Source of the DNA: Oscillospiraceae bacterium
GTDB taxonomy: Bacteria > Bacillota > Clostridia > Oscillospirales > Acutalibacteraceae
NCBI GenBank assembly: GCA_902796075.1
Contig: CADBNN010000013.1
Location: forward strand, 1-55,099
Length of the DNA: 55,099 bases
Direction of reading: 5' to 3'
Shown piece after piece: positions 18,101 through 26,016 of the stretch (positions within the stretch are counted from its first letter, which is position 1; every line of letters begins with the position of its first letter). The notes under the pieces are model-generated. The model searched no databases. It had not been told where the DNA came from and saw nothing but the letters and a program-made list of their open reading frames with translations. The position numbers and the translations under genes are program-made.

Positions 18101-18987
18101 TAAAGCATGACCGCGTTGCCTTTGGCAAACAGTTCGCTAACGGCAGCGCATTCCGGCCGGTCCTTTTCCAGCGTGAGTTTGGCGGCAAAGGAGCCGGTGC
18201 GGTCGGTGAGCAGCACGGTGAAACGCAGCGATTTGCCGTCTCGCGTGGGGCTGACTTCCACCCCGAAAATCTCGCCCCAGATCAGGGCGGTGCCGTCTTC
18301 AACCGTAATCTCGGCGATGGGCCGGGGCTTTTGATTTTTGGGCAGCCGCTGGCCGTACACCAGTTTGACCGATTCGGGATAATAGGGCGAGCCGTCAGAC
18401 GAAGGACCGGTGAAAGCAGGGGCTTTAGGCGCCGGCTCCGCCGCGCGGGCGGCGGCCAACACTTCCTGCCGGCGGGCCTGCTGCTGCTCTTGCGAAAGGG
18501 CCACTAAGCCGTCATAGGCGTATGTAGGCGTTAAATCGAACCACTGGCGGCACAAGACGGTCAGTTTGTCTTCCAGCCCGCCCATCACCAGCAGATCCCG
18601 GTCGCCGTGGGCCAGGGTGAGGGTGAGAACAGGCGCCTGCCATGCCACGGACACGTCGGCCAGCGGCGCCGCCAGCACCGGGTTTTCGCGAGCCACACAG
18701 GCAACCAGGTCGGCCAGCGTGTTGGCATTGCAAAAAGCCAGATCGGTTTGCGGGCACAAAGTAACATCGCTTAACTGCCAGGCGGTTTTCAGGTGCTGCC
18801 GGGCTTCGGCCAGTTGAGCAAAGGGGATATATTCCGCTGCGTGCAATTGCAGGGCAACGGTGCGGGCGGTTTGGGAATAAGCCACCTGGGTGACTGTTGC
18901 CGTGCGCAGCGCCGCCGGCAGGGGCAATCGCTCCGTCTGGGGGAAACAGCGGGCGAAAGATTGAGATTGGGACGCTTGTGCGCTCAT
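15148..18987 (-). CDS. polC: PolC-type DNA polymerase III alpha, lacking the exonuclease insert
   Basis: Replicative polymerase of Gram-positive type. Visible in order: N-terminal domain and OB fold (about 1-325), PHP part 1 (VELHLHTKMSEMDAV near 334, ITDHGVVHAF), PHP part 2 (HFIILVKNAVGLKNLYKLIS), zinc-binding Cys4 (CPKC...CPHC near 755-780), palm (PDIDLNFAGE near 800), KTAYGYVKKY, fingers, and the C-terminal AHAAAYMIAALRMGWFKVHH region. Normal PolC has a DnaQ-type exonuclease of about 165 residues inserted in the PHP domain after GVEGYLVDD. Here GVEAYMIHDEDR runs straight into the second PHP part and no DxETTG motif exists. Length is 1279 versus about 1440. Confidence 0.93.
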   Translation of the reverse strand: MSAQASQSQSFARCFPQTERLPLPAALRTATVTQVAYSQTARTVALQLHAAEYIPFAQLAEARQHLKTAWQLSDVTLCPQTDLAFCNANTLADLVACVARENPVLAAPLADVSVAWQAPVLTLTLAHGDRDLLVMGGLEDKLTVLCRQWFDLTPTYAYDGLVALSQEQQQARRQEVLAAARAAEPAPKAPAFTGPSSDGSPYYPESVKLVYGQRLPKNQKPRPIAEITVEDGTALIWGEIFGVEVSPTRDGKSLRFTVLLTDRTGSFAAKLTLEKDRPECAAVSELFAKGNAVMLYGRIDYDEYYHDVVLFARSVASVKTVPVFDNAPQKRVELHLHTKMSEMDAVSSAEDLVMKAYRCGHPAVAITDHGVVHAFPEAAETKRKIESKGGHIKILYGVEAYMIHDEDRPDLIADKRRIRRYHFIILVKNAVGLKNLYKLISRSHVKQFYARPLMTMSDLTELREGLIYGSACEQGELFRAIIDRRPMDELCRIASFYDYLEIQPIGNNAFMLRKEAYDRRVEEAKKPAVRERAEAERRRLAHLQTVADLQELNKTVLAVGDALQKPVCATCDVHFLNKEDAIFRTIIQAGQGYEDADQQAPLYYRTTEEMLAEFDYLGDRAQEVVVTNPNRIADLVDDSVEPFPINKSFPPSIEGSEDMLRDITWAKAKEMYGDPLPELVQNRLQRELDAIIGNGFSVMYITAQKLVKYSNDNGYLVGSRGSVGSSFTAIMAGISEVNPLPPHYVCPKCKHSEFITDGSVGSGFDLPPKDCPHCGAAMNRDGQDIPFETFLGFKGDKVPDIDLNFAGEVQSKVHKYTETLFGRQNVFKAGTIAGVAEKTAYGYVKKYAEERDLHLTKAETARLAAGCEGVKRTTGQHPGGMVVVPADREVYDFCPVQCPANKVESGILTTHFDFRSMHDLLLKLDELGHDIPTIYKYLEDNTGIAIADVPMSDPAVMSLFSSPEALGVTPQQIGCPIGTLSLPELGTDFVVQMVVDSKPKTFADLLQISGLSHGTDVWLGNAQELIANHVCTISEVIGTRDNIMTYLIQKGLEPQMAFQIMEIVRKGKAESKLTDEHKAAMKAHGVPDWYLSSCLKIKYMFPKAHAAAYMIAALRMGWFKVHHPLAYYAAYFTVRGDDCDAAVILQGPAGVQRTLQELQIKKRNKTISQKEEASFVALQIVNEAMCRGVSFLPVDLYRSQAHRYVIEDGKIRLPFSSVQGIGGTAAESIVAAVADGPFMSWDEVQSRTGVTKTVMEALESMGALKDIPKSMQMSFFDGF

Positions 18988-19027
18988 GGGATCATGCCTC
19001 TTTCCGGTTGTTTGGAGATAGTAAAAA

Positions 19028-20083
19028 TCACAGTGCTTCTATCGCCTGCACCAAAGCGTTGAACAGTTGGTCTTCCGGCAAGGTCTGTTCTACCTTGCCC
19101 TTGCGAAACAGCACGCCGCAGCCGTCGCCGCCGGCAATGCCCACGTCGGCTTCCCGGGCTTCGCCGGGGCCGTTCACCACACAGCCCATGACCGCCACGG
19201 TGATGGGCTTGCGGCAGGTTTGCAAATACCGGTCCACCCGGTCGGCCAGGGGGATCAGGTCGATTTTGGTGCGCCCGCAGGTGGGGCATGCGATCAGCGT
19301 GGGGCCGCCCTGCAGCAAACCCAGGTTTTGCAGCAGCGACCGGCCGGCCGCCACTTCCTCCACCGGGTCGGCGGTGAGAGAAACGCGAATGGTGTCGCCA
19401 ATGCCCGCCAATAACAGTCCCCCGATGCCCGCCGCCGACTTGATGAGCCCGCTGCGCAGGGTGCCGGCTTCGGTAACGCCCACGTGCAAAGGATAATCGC
19501 AGGCCGCCGCCACCAGCCGGTAGGCTTCATAGGTATCGGCCACGTTGGAAGACTTGACCGAAATGACGATATCGGTAAAATCGTGCTGTTCCAGCAGGGC
19601 CGCGTGACGCAGGGCGCTGGCCGCCAACGCTTGCGGCGTGGGGCCGCCGTATTGGGCCAGCAAAGATTTTTCTACCGAGCCGGAATTGACCCCGATGCGA
19701 ATGGGCACGCCGGCCTGCCGGCAGGCGTTGGCCACAGCGGCCACCGCTTCGGACGAGCCCACGTTGCCGGGATTGAGACGGATCTTATCTACCCCCGCCG
19801 CCACGCAGGCCAGCGCAATGCGGTGGTCAAAGTGGATATCCGCCACCACGGGGCAGGCAACCGCCTGTTTTAAGGCGGCAATCAAGGGAACATCGTCCAG
19901 AGTGGGCACCGCCGCCCGGATTAACTGACAGCCGGCCTGTTCCAGCGCTTTGGCCTGCGCCACGCTGCCCGCCACATCGGCGGCCGGCCGGTTGAGCATA
20001 GATTGTACCGAAACGGGCGCGTCACCGCCGATGGTGAGCCCCCCTACCCTGACCGGGCGAGACTGTCTGCGCGGCATGGTCAA
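19028..20083 (-). CDS. ispG: 4-hydroxy-3-methylbut-2-enyl diphosphate synthase
   Basis: Penultimate enzyme of the MEP isoprenoid pathway, converting ME-cPP to HMBPP with a [4Fe-4S] cluster. The 351-residue single-domain bacterial form has the TIM-barrel part (PVSVQSMLNRPAADV, VADIHFDHRIAL, KIRLNPGNVG) and the cluster region CPTCGRTKIDL near 268 plus VNGPGEAREADVGIAGG. The last gene of the pathway pair with dxr is present in the same operon, so two MEP steps are co-transcribed. ATG 20083 overlaps the stop of rseP by 4 bases. Confidence 0.97.
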   Translation of the reverse strand: MTMPRRQSRPVRVGGLTIGGDAPVSVQSMLNRPAADVAGSVAQAKALEQAGCQLIRAAVPTLDDVPLIAALKQAVACPVVADIHFDHRIALACVAAGVDKIRLNPGNVGSSEAVAAVANACRQAGVPIRIGVNSGSVEKSLLAQYGGPTPQALAASALRHAALLEQHDFTDIVISVKSSNVADTYEAYRLVAAACDYPLHVGVTEAGTLRSGLIKSAAGIGGLLLAGIGDTIRVSLTADPVEEVAAGRSLLQNLGLLQGGPTLIACPTCGRTKIDLIPLADRVDRYLQTCRKPITVAVMGCVVNGPGEAREADVGIAGGDGCGVLFRKGKVEQTLPEDQLFNALVQAIEAL

Positions 20084-21186
20084 CCTCCCCTTATGAGCCG
20101 GATGATATCGTTGCCGGTGATGACCAGAATGAGCACCATGAGCAAAGCAAAGCCGATGCCATGGACCCAGCCTTCATACTTGGCGGGCACGGGCTTGCCA
20201 CGAACGGCTTCCACCAGCAAAAAGATCAGGCGGCCGCCGTCCAGCGCCGGCAGGGGCAGCAAATTCACAATGCCCAGATTGATGGTGATAAGGGCCATTA
20301 AATATAACAGCCGGTCCATACCGATGGCGGGATTGGACCCGGTTACCGCTTCGCTGACCGTTTCGCTGACGGCCGACACCACCCCCACGGGGCCGCTCAT
20401 TTCATTCAAACCGAACCGGCCGCCGATAAGGTCTATCAAGCTCATCCACACCACGCGGCCGATGGATACCGCCTCTTTGGCGGTGTTTTTAACAAAGGCG
20501 AAGGGACGGGTGATGGCGCAGGGTTCCGACACCACGCCAAAGTCCACCGCCACATAGGTTTTGCCTTGTATCTGCTGGGTATCAAAGGTCACGGCGTTCA
20601 GCGTTTGGGTTTTGCCCTGCCGGCGCACCACCATTTCCAGCGCGTTATCGGGGCTGGCCATGAGCATATAGGAAAGATCGTCGGCGCAATACACCCGGCG
20701 GCCGTCTACCGAAAGGATCTCGTCCCCGGCCCGCAGACCGCTTTGGTAACTGGGCGCGTCCTGGGCAAAGCCGGCCACGGTGGTGGTGTAAAACTGCCCC
20801 TGCACAGCCAGCATAACGCCGGTGAGGATGATCCCCAACAGCAAATTGTTAAGGGCGCCCGCCGCCACGATAACAAAACGCTTGAACACGTGCTTTTTTT
20901 GGAAGGAGCGAGGGTCTTCGCTGTCCTCATCCTCCCCTTCCATGGCGCAATAGCCCCCAAAGGGGATGAGCCGCAGGGCATAAAGCGTTTCGCCCTTTTG
21001 TTTTTTGAAAATAGCCGGGCCGAAGCCCACCGCAAATTCGTTGACCTTGACCCCGAACCGTTTGGCAAAAAAGAAATGCCCGAATTCGTGAATGATCACG
21101 ATCAGGCCGAACAGCACAATGGCCACCAAAATGGGCCAAACCGTGTTCCATACGGAAAGCAGGGTCGATCCTACCGAAGCTGTCAT
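20080..21186 (-). CDS. rseP: site-2 protease, RseP/RasP family
   Basis: Intramembrane zinc metalloprotease that cleaves anti-sigma factors and signal-peptide remnants. The 368-residue protein has HEFGH (H33, E34, H37) in the first membrane helix, a single PDZ domain at about 130-205, and the second zinc motif NLLPLPALDGGRL near residue 310, followed by the last helix. Four membrane segments fit the family. The gene is coupled to ispG by a 4-base overlap and follows dxr by 3 bases, the standard Firmicutes order. Confidence 0.96.
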   Translation of the reverse strand: MTASVGSTLLSVWNTVWPILVAIVLFGLIVIIHEFGHFFFAKRFGVKVNEFAVGFGPAIFKKQKGETLYALRLIPFGGYCAMEGEDEDSEDPRSFQKKHVFKRFVIVAAGALNNLLLGIILTGVMLAVQGQFYTTTVAGFAQDAPSYQSGLRAGDEILSVDGRRVYCADDLSYMLMASPDNALEMVVRRQGKTQTLNAVTFDTQQIQGKTYVAVDFGVVSEPCAITRPFAFVKNTAKEAVSIGRVVWMSLIDLIGGRFGLNEMSGPVGVVSAVSETVSEAVTGSNPAIGMDRLLYLMALITINLGIVNLLPLPALDGGRLIFLLVEAVRGKPVPAKYEGWVHGIGFALLMVLILVITGNDIIRLIRGG

Positions 21187-21189
21187 AAC

Positions 21190-22347
21190 TCAATTCTCCT
21201 GAATGGTAAAATGGTCCCGCACCAGCGCACGGGCGGTCCGGTCGGCCGCCAGCACCTGTTCGGGCGTGGTATAGGAAAGGGCGAAAGGCGCCGCCAGCGC
21301 CAGCCGCACCGATTCTTCAATTTGCAAAAAGCCGATGCGCCCCTCCAAAAACAGAGCCACCGCCTGTTCGTTGGCGCCGTTGACCGCCGCCGGATAAAGC
21401 CCGCCTTTGCGAATGGCTTCTTCGGCCACCGCCAAACAGCCAAAGGTTTCCCGGTCCGGCCGGCAAAAGGTGAGCTGCCCCACTTGGGCCAGCGAAAGCG
21501 GCTTGAGCGGGCTCGCCAACCGGCGGGGCCAGGTGAGGGCGTATTGGATGGGCAGGCGCATATCCGGCACCGAAAGCTGGGCCAGCAAAGCGCCGTCCTG
21601 CCATTCCACCAGGGAATGGACGATGCTTTCGGGATGCACCACCACCTGCACCTGATCGGGCGAAAGGCCGAACAAATGCACGGCCTCTATGACCTCCAGG
21701 CCTTTGTTCATCATGGTGGCGGAATCGATGGAGATCTTGCGGCCCATAGACCAGTTGGGATGGGCCAGCGCCCGTTCCACCGTAACGTGTGCCAGATCGG
21801 CCCGGGTGCAGTTGCGCAGCGGCCCGCCGGAGGCAGTGAGCCACACGGCCTTCATATCTTGCCGTGGGCTGTTTTGCAAACACTGGAACACCGCCGAATG
21901 TTCGCTGTCCACCGGCAAAACGGCCACGCCTTTGGCAGCGGCCCGGGCCATGACCAGTTGCCCGGCAGTGACCAGCGTTTCTTTATTGGCCAGCGCCAGA
22001 TCGGACCCGGCCTCGATAGCGGCCAACGTGGGCCGCAACCCGGCCACGCCCACAATGGCGTTAAGCACCGTTTCGCACCCGGCGGCGGCCAGTTCTTCTA
22101 TCCCCTCCGGGCCGGCCAGCACGCGGGTAGCGGTGTCGGCCACACGCTCGCGCAGCGTTGCGGCGCAGGCCTCGTCGGCCATGGCCGCCAGCGCCGGGCG
22201 GTAACGGCGGATCTGCTGTTCCAGCAAGTCCACGTTGCGGTCGGCCGCCAGGGCATACACCGTGTAGTCGGTATTGGGGATGATATCCAACGCCTGGGTG
22301 CCGATGGAACCGGTGGACCCAAGCAGACAAATGCGTTTATTCTTCAT
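21190..22347 (-). CDS. dxr: 1-deoxy-D-xylulose 5-phosphate reductoisomerase
   Basis: First committed MEP-pathway enzyme, using NADPH. The 385-residue protein begins with the nucleotide-binding ICLLGSTGSIG. It carries LALANKETLVTAG, the PVDSEHSAVFQCL metal and substrate region, TASGGPLRN, MGRKISIDSATMMNKG and VHPESIVHSLVEW, all diagnostic. Start ATG 22347 lies 6 bases from the cdsA stop. No anomalies. Confidence 0.98.
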   Translation of the reverse strand: MKNKRICLLGSTGSIGTQALDIIPNTDYTVYALAADRNVDLLEQQIRRYRPALAAMADEACAATLRERVADTATRVLAGPEGIEELAAAGCETVLNAIVGVAGLRPTLAAIEAGSDLALANKETLVTAGQLVMARAAAKGVAVLPVDSEHSAVFQCLQNSPRQDMKAVWLTASGGPLRNCTRADLAHVTVERALAHPNWSMGRKISIDSATMMNKGLEVIEAVHLFGLSPDQVQVVVHPESIVHSLVEWQDGALLAQLSVPDMRLPIQYALTWPRRLASPLKPLSLAQVGQLTFCRPDRETFGCLAVAEEAIRKGGLYPAAVNGANEQAVALFLEGRIGFLQIEESVRLALAAPFALSYTTPEQVLAADRTARALVRDHFTIQEN

Positions 22348-22353
22348 AGTGCG

Positions 22354-23220
22354 TTACCGAATCACAAGGGGCCACACCGGCTGCAGCGTGACCACCAGCA
22401 AATACAAAAAGGGCGCCACCAGCAAAATACTGTCAAACCGGTCCAGCACGCCGCCGTGGCCGGGCATGATGTTGCCGAAATCCTTCACGTGGCAGGCCCG
22501 CTTGACGTAGGAGGCCGAAAGGTCGCCCAGCGTGCCCAAAAAGGCGGCAACAAAGCCGTAAAGAAGCAGCAGGGGCATATTCACGACGCCGCCGGCCGAA
22601 AGCCAGGTCTGGTAAACCGTGCCCATGGCCCACAGCAGCAGCATATTGGCAGCCACGCCGCCCACAAAACCTTCCACCGTTTTTTTGGGGCTGATGGTGG
22701 GGGCCAGCTTGTGTTTGCCGAAAAACCGGCCGATGAAATAGGCGCCGCTATCGGCCAGCCAGGCGCCGCCCAGAGCCAGCAGCAGTAAAAAAACACCGTC
22801 TCGCTTCACCAACCCGCCGTAACCGGACAGGCCCAGGTCTCGCAGCAGCACCAGCATGGAAAAGGCATAGGGCACCAGCATGACCAGCATAAAAGTCAAC
22901 GTCACGTCCGGCAGGGTGACGGTGCCTTTTTGTGCCAGCATAATCGCCAGCAGCAAAACCACCCAACAAAACAACACAATGCCCGCATAGGGTCGCACCG
23001 CGGGCACATCGGTAAAGGGGACGAACGCGGCAAACGCCATGCTCGCCCACAGCAAAAGTGTATTGTGTTTTTCGTGGGCAACAGAAAAAACTTCCCACAC
23101 CGAAAGGGCGGCCAGCAGGCCCACCACGGCGTTAAAAGCATACTGATAATCGTCGCTGACAAACAGGACCGTAACCAGCAGCGCAATGCCGACGGCGGCG
23201 CTGAGCAATCGTTTGCCCAT
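22354..23220 (-). CDS. cdsA: phosphatidate cytidylyltransferase
   Basis: Makes CDP-diacylglycerol from phosphatidate and CTP for phospholipid synthesis. The 288-residue protein has about eight membrane segments and the C-terminal CDS signature region (SYVKRACHVKDFGNIMPGHG then GVLDRFDS). The start at ATG 23220, two bases after the uppS stop and with GGAGG upstream inside uppS, is preferred over the longer frame. Part of the pyrH-polC operon. Confidence 0.95.
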   Translation of the reverse strand: MGKRLLSAAVGIALLVTVLFVSDDYQYAFNAVVGLLAALSVWEVFSVAHEKHNTLLLWASMAFAAFVPFTDVPAVRPYAGIVLFCWVVLLLAIMLAQKGTVTLPDVTLTFMLVMLVPYAFSMLVLLRDLGLSGYGGLVKRDGVFLLLLALGGAWLADSGAYFIGRFFGKHKLAPTISPKKTVEGFVGGVAANMLLLWAMGTVYQTWLSAGGVVNMPLLLLYGFVAAFLGTLGDLSASYVKRACHVKDFGNIMPGHGGVLDRFDSILLVAPFLYLLVVTLQPVWPLVIR

Positions 23221-23222
23221 GG

Positions 23223-23951
23223 TCAAACGCCTCCAAATCGCCGGTTGCGGGCGGCAAACCACGCCAAAGCGCGGTCCAGATCGTCCGGCCCGAAATCCGG
23301 CCAGAGAGTATTACAAAAATACAGTTCCGCATAAGCGGACTGCCACAGCAGAAAATTGGAAATGCGCGCTTCGCCGCCCGGGCGGATGAGCAGGTCCACC
23401 GGCGGGCAGTCGCCGGTATACAGCGCCTGCTCCAGCGTGGCTTCGGTTATGGCGTCGGGCGTCAAAATACCGTCCCGGGCCTGGCCGGCCAACTGGCGGG
23501 CCGCGTGCACGATCTCATCCCGGCCGCCGTAGTTGATGGCCAGGTTAACGCAGGTGCCGGTGAAACCGGCCGACTGTTCCTGCGCCTGCCGCATCAAATC
23601 CCGCAATTCGTCGCTGAGCGGCGCCGGGTCGCCCAAAAAGCGGATGCGCATATTTTCTTTTTGAAATTGTTCAATGCGCCGCAAATAGTCGGCAAACAAG
23701 TCCATAAGCGCCGATACCTCTTCGGCGGGCCGCTTCCAGTTTTCGGTGGAAAAGGCGTAAAAGGTCATGGTATCGATGCCCAAAGCGTTGGCCCGGCGGC
23801 TGATGGTTTCAAAGGTTTTGGCCCCCGCCCGGTGGCCGGCGGTGCGGGGCAGACCCCGCCGTTTGGCCCAACGGCCGTTGCCGTCCATGATCACCGCCAC
23901 GTGGCGGGGCAAACGGTCGGGCGCGGGGGCGGCTTTTTTACGGAAAAGCAT
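23223..23951 (-). CDS. uppS: undecaprenyl diphosphate synthase (cis-prenyltransferase)
   Basis: Elongates farnesyl diphosphate with isopentenyl units to the C55 lipid carrier for cell-wall synthesis. The 242-residue protein has the VIMDGNGRWAKRRGLPRTAG motif (catalytic D23), a TFYAFSTENWKRP strand and the C-terminal DLLIRPGGEARISNFLLWQ motif (in part). The ATG at 23951 overlaps the frr stop by one base (TGATG), which decides the start. Typical length. Confidence 0.97.
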   Translation of the reverse strand: MLFRKKAAPAPDRLPRHVAVIMDGNGRWAKRRGLPRTAGHRAGAKTFETISRRANALGIDTMTFYAFSTENWKRPAEEVSALMDLFADYLRRIEQFQKENMRIRFLGDPAPLSDELRDLMRQAQEQSAGFTGTCVNLAINYGGRDEIVHAARQLAGQARDGILTPDAITEATLEQALYTGDCPPVDLLIRPGGEARISNFLLWQSAYAELYFCNTLWPDFGPDDLDRALAWFAARNRRFGGV

Positions 23952-24505
23952 CAGATCTCGGTGATCTCCTTGGATTTGGCGGCGGCGACTTCGTCGGCCA
24001 GCTTGCAATATTTATCGGTAAGCTTCTGCACGTCCGCTTCGGCCTTTTTCAGATCGTCTTCGGTGATCTCGCCGTTTTTCTTTTGGGCCTTGTATTTTTC
24101 CACCGTGTCCCGCCGGATGTTGCGGATGGCCACTTTGCCCTCTTCGGCCACGCGGGATACATCCTTCACCAGTTCGCGGCGGCGTTCTTCGTTAAGGGGC
24201 GGAAAAGCCAAACGCAGAATGCGCCCGTCGTTGGAAGGGTTGATGCCCAGATCGGAAGCTTGAATGGCTTTTTCAATGGCTTTCAAGGTAGATTGATCGT
24301 AGGGCTGGATCTGCAGCAAGCGCGCTTCGGGCGTGGAAATGGCCGCCATTTGCTGAATGGGCGTGGGGGTGCCGTAATAGTCCACGGTAATGCGGTCCAG
24401 CACGGCGGCGTTGGCGCGGCCGGCCCGGATGGATTTGAATTCTTCCTCCATCGAACGGATGGTTTTGCCCATCTTTTCTTCTGCGCGGGTATACAGTTCG
24501 TCCAT
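23951..24505 (-). CDS. frr: ribosome recycling factor
   Basis: Splits post-termination ribosomes together with EF-G. The 184-residue protein has the RRF signature regions KTIRSMEEEFKSIRAGRANA (residues 14-33) and FPPLNEERRRELVKDV, with two long coiled-coil helices at the ends. The start has GGAGG upstream. It lies 21 bases after pyrH, the conserved order. Confidence 0.98.
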   Translation of the reverse strand: MDELYTRAEEKMGKTIRSMEEEFKSIRAGRANAAVLDRITVDYYGTPTPIQQMAAISTPEARLLQIQPYDQSTLKAIEKAIQASDLGINPSNDGRILRLAFPPLNEERRRELVKDVSRVAEEGKVAIRNIRRDTVEKYKAQKKNGEITEDDLKKAEADVQKLTDKYCKLADEVAAAKSKEITEI

Positions 24506-24526
24506 AATGCGTTCCTCCGTTATGTG

Positions 24527-25237
24527 TTATTGCACGATCGTGCCGATCGGTTCACCCATGGCGGCACGAACGATGTTATCGGGATCGTTGAGATTGAACA
24601 CCAAAATGGGAAGATGGTTATCTTCACACATGGCGGCGGCGGTCATATCCATGACCGAAAGGTGTTTTTCCAGTATTTCGTGATACGAAAGCTGCCGATA
24701 CATGTGGGCGTTGGGGTTGCGGCGGGGATCGCTGTCAAACACACCGTCCACATTGGTGGCTTTAAAAATAATGTCGGCGTCTATTTCAGCCGCCCGCAGA
24801 GAAGCGCCCGTATCGGTGGAAAAGAAGGGGTTGCCCGTACCGCAGCCGAAAATGACCACACGGCCCTTTTCCAAATGACGGATCGCACGCCCGCGAATGT
24901 ACGGCTCGGCAATGCGCTGCATTTCAATGGCGGTCTGCACCCGGGCGTCCACCCCCGCCTGCTCCAGCCCGTCGGCCAGCGCCAGGCAGTTGATCACCGT
25001 GGCCAGCATGCCCATATGGTCGGCGCGGGTGCGGTCCATCTGGCCGCTGCTGCGGCCCCGCCAAAAGTTGCCGCCGCCCACCACAATGGCCACCTGCACA
25101 CCGGCGTCGGTGCATTTTTTGATGCTGCGGCAAACGTCCAGAACCTTATCGAAATCCAGCCCGGTTTTGGCTTCGCCCGCCAACACCTCGCCGCTGAGTT
25201 TCAGCAGGATCCGCTTATACTTCGGCTGCGTTTGCAT
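24527..25237 (-). CDS. pyrH: uridylate kinase
   Basis: Phosphorylates UMP to UDP. The 236-residue protein has the amino-acid-kinase fold with [27 protein letters not shown] and the nucleotide-binding [16 protein letters not shown]. The start at 25237 has AAGGAG nine bases upstream; ATG 25246 would touch that site. This is the first gene of the long leftward operon. The usual upstream rpsB-tsf pair is not here. Confidence 0.97.
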   Translation of the reverse strand: MQTQPKYKRILLKLSGEVLAGEAKTGLDFDKVLDVCRSIKKCTDAGVQVAIVVGGGNFWRGRSSGQMDRTRADHMGMLATVINCLALADGLEQAGVDARVQTAIEMQRIAEPYIRGRAIRHLEKGRVVIFGCGTGNPFFSTDTGASLRAAEIDADIIFKATNVDGVFDSDPRRNPNAHMYRQLSYHEILEKHLSVMDMTAAAMCEDNHLPILVFNLNDPDNIVRAAMGEPIGTIVQ

Positions 25238-25282
25238 GGGAATCATCTCCTTGATCGGTAATGGGTATTATATTTCCAATCT

Positions 25283-25311
25283 ATTGTACCCTATTTTATG
25301 GAAATTGTAAA
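25283..25311 (-). promoter_or_regulatory. promoter of the pyrH-polC operon
   Basis: On the minus strand TTTACA (25311-25306) and TACAAT (25288-25283) are spaced by 17 bases, 46 bases upstream of pyrH. Confidence 0.75.
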
Positions 25312-25388
25312 GACGAAAAGATGATTTTTGCAAATTTTCTCGCATAGCGGCGGCGATGTGCGCCACACTAACCGGGAGGTGATGTGCA

Positions 25389-25529
25389 ATGAAAAAGAAA
25401 AAATCCGCCAAAAGCCGCCCCCAGGCCGCCGTGACCCCTGACAAACGGGACCCGGCCACCCAACGGGCCATACCAAGCGAACAAAATGTGGAACAGGCGC
25501 GGGCATTCTGCCGGGAGAACCAGCAATGA
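25389..25529 (+). CDS. small basic protein, DUF3787/spore-surface-like C-terminus
   Basis: A 46-residue ORF beginning MKKKKSAKSRPQAAV and ending IPSEQNVEQARAFCRENQQ. A strong ribosome-binding site GGGAGGTG lies seven bases upstream of ATG 25389. The ending recalls the IPSExxVexAKxWvdeN pattern of short clostridial DUF3787-type spore-surface proteins, but it is too short for certainty. Its stop overlaps the next small ORF by 4 bases. Confidence 0.5.
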   Translation: MKKKKSAKSRPQAAVTPDKRDPATQRAIPSEQNVEQARAFCRENQQ

Positions 25530-25681
25530 GCCGGGCGGTAAAAGCGCCCTCTCCCCCCGCCCTGCCGCCAGCCGCCCGGCCGGCCTGCGGCACCGGCGGC
25601 CGACTGGCCCGCAAAATTAAAGGCAAACACCGGGCGGCCGAAGTTGCAGGCGAACTGACGCCGCCCGCCGGCGAAGTATAA
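25526..25681 (+). CDS. small Pro/Ala-rich ORF, function unknown
   Basis: A 51-residue ORF (MSRAVKAPSPPALPPAARPA at the start, basic centre RLARKIKGKHRAAEV) whose ATG overlaps the stop of the preceding small ORF (ATGA), implying translational coupling. No family recognised. The GC-rich composition makes a chance ORF possible, so it rests mainly on the overlap. Confidence 0.35.
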   Translation: MSRAVKAPSPPALPPAARPACGTGGRLARKIKGKHRAAEVAGELTPPAGEV

Positions 25682-25689
25682 AGCTTTTT

Positions 25690-25908
25690 TTACAGCCGAA
25701 ACTGCCAGCCAAACACCGTAAGGGTGGTGCGGCCGGCTTCGTCGGTGGCGACGTAAACGGCGGGGGTATCATCTCCGAAACCGTTGGCCCGAGTGCGCTG
25801 CTGCGCCGTGGCCATACCCGCCACACCGCCTGCGGCGCAGGCAAGCACCACCGCCGCCAGAATAAAACCGTACCAAAATCCCTGCCAAAACCGTTTTCTG
25901 CGTTTCAT
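25690..25908 (-). CDS. small single-pass membrane protein
   Basis: The 72-residue product has a basic start (MKRRKRFWQGFWYG), one hydrophobic helix at about residues 14-33, and a short extracytoplasmic tail ending VATDEAGRTTLTVFGWQFRL. ATG 25908 is chosen because GGAGGGGAG lies directly upstream; the longer frame has no such site. Function unknown. Confidence 0.65.
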   Translation of the reverse strand: MKRRKRFWQGFWYGFILAAVVLACAAGGVAGMATAQQRTRANGFGDDTPAVYVATDEAGRTTLTVFGWQFRL

Positions 25909-25963
25909 GCGCTCCCCTCCATTCAAAAGTGTGCCCGCCCGCCAGCAAAAAATGCAATAACGG

Positions 25964-25993
25964 TTGCATTCAAACGGGGGCTTATGGTATAAT
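25964..25993 (+). promoter_or_regulatory. promoter of the ASKHA-yhaM-murT-gatD operon
   Basis: TTGCAT (25964-25969) and TATAAT (25988-25993) are spaced by 18 bases, 23 bases upstream of the chosen TTG start. Confidence 0.75.
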
Positions 25994-26016
25994 GAGCGGG
26001 TAAGGAGTGGTTGGTT

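Noticed and set aside
20566-22788. 740-residue plus-strand ORF opposite rseP and dxr
   Set aside because: It lies entirely antisense to conserved operon genes and shows the Arg/His/Gln-rich composition of GC-rich shadow frames.
25268-25630. Minus-strand ORFs opposite the two small plus-strand ORFs
   Set aside because: They have no ribosome-binding site and run through the pyrH promoter. The plus-strand pair has a strong site and overlap coupling.
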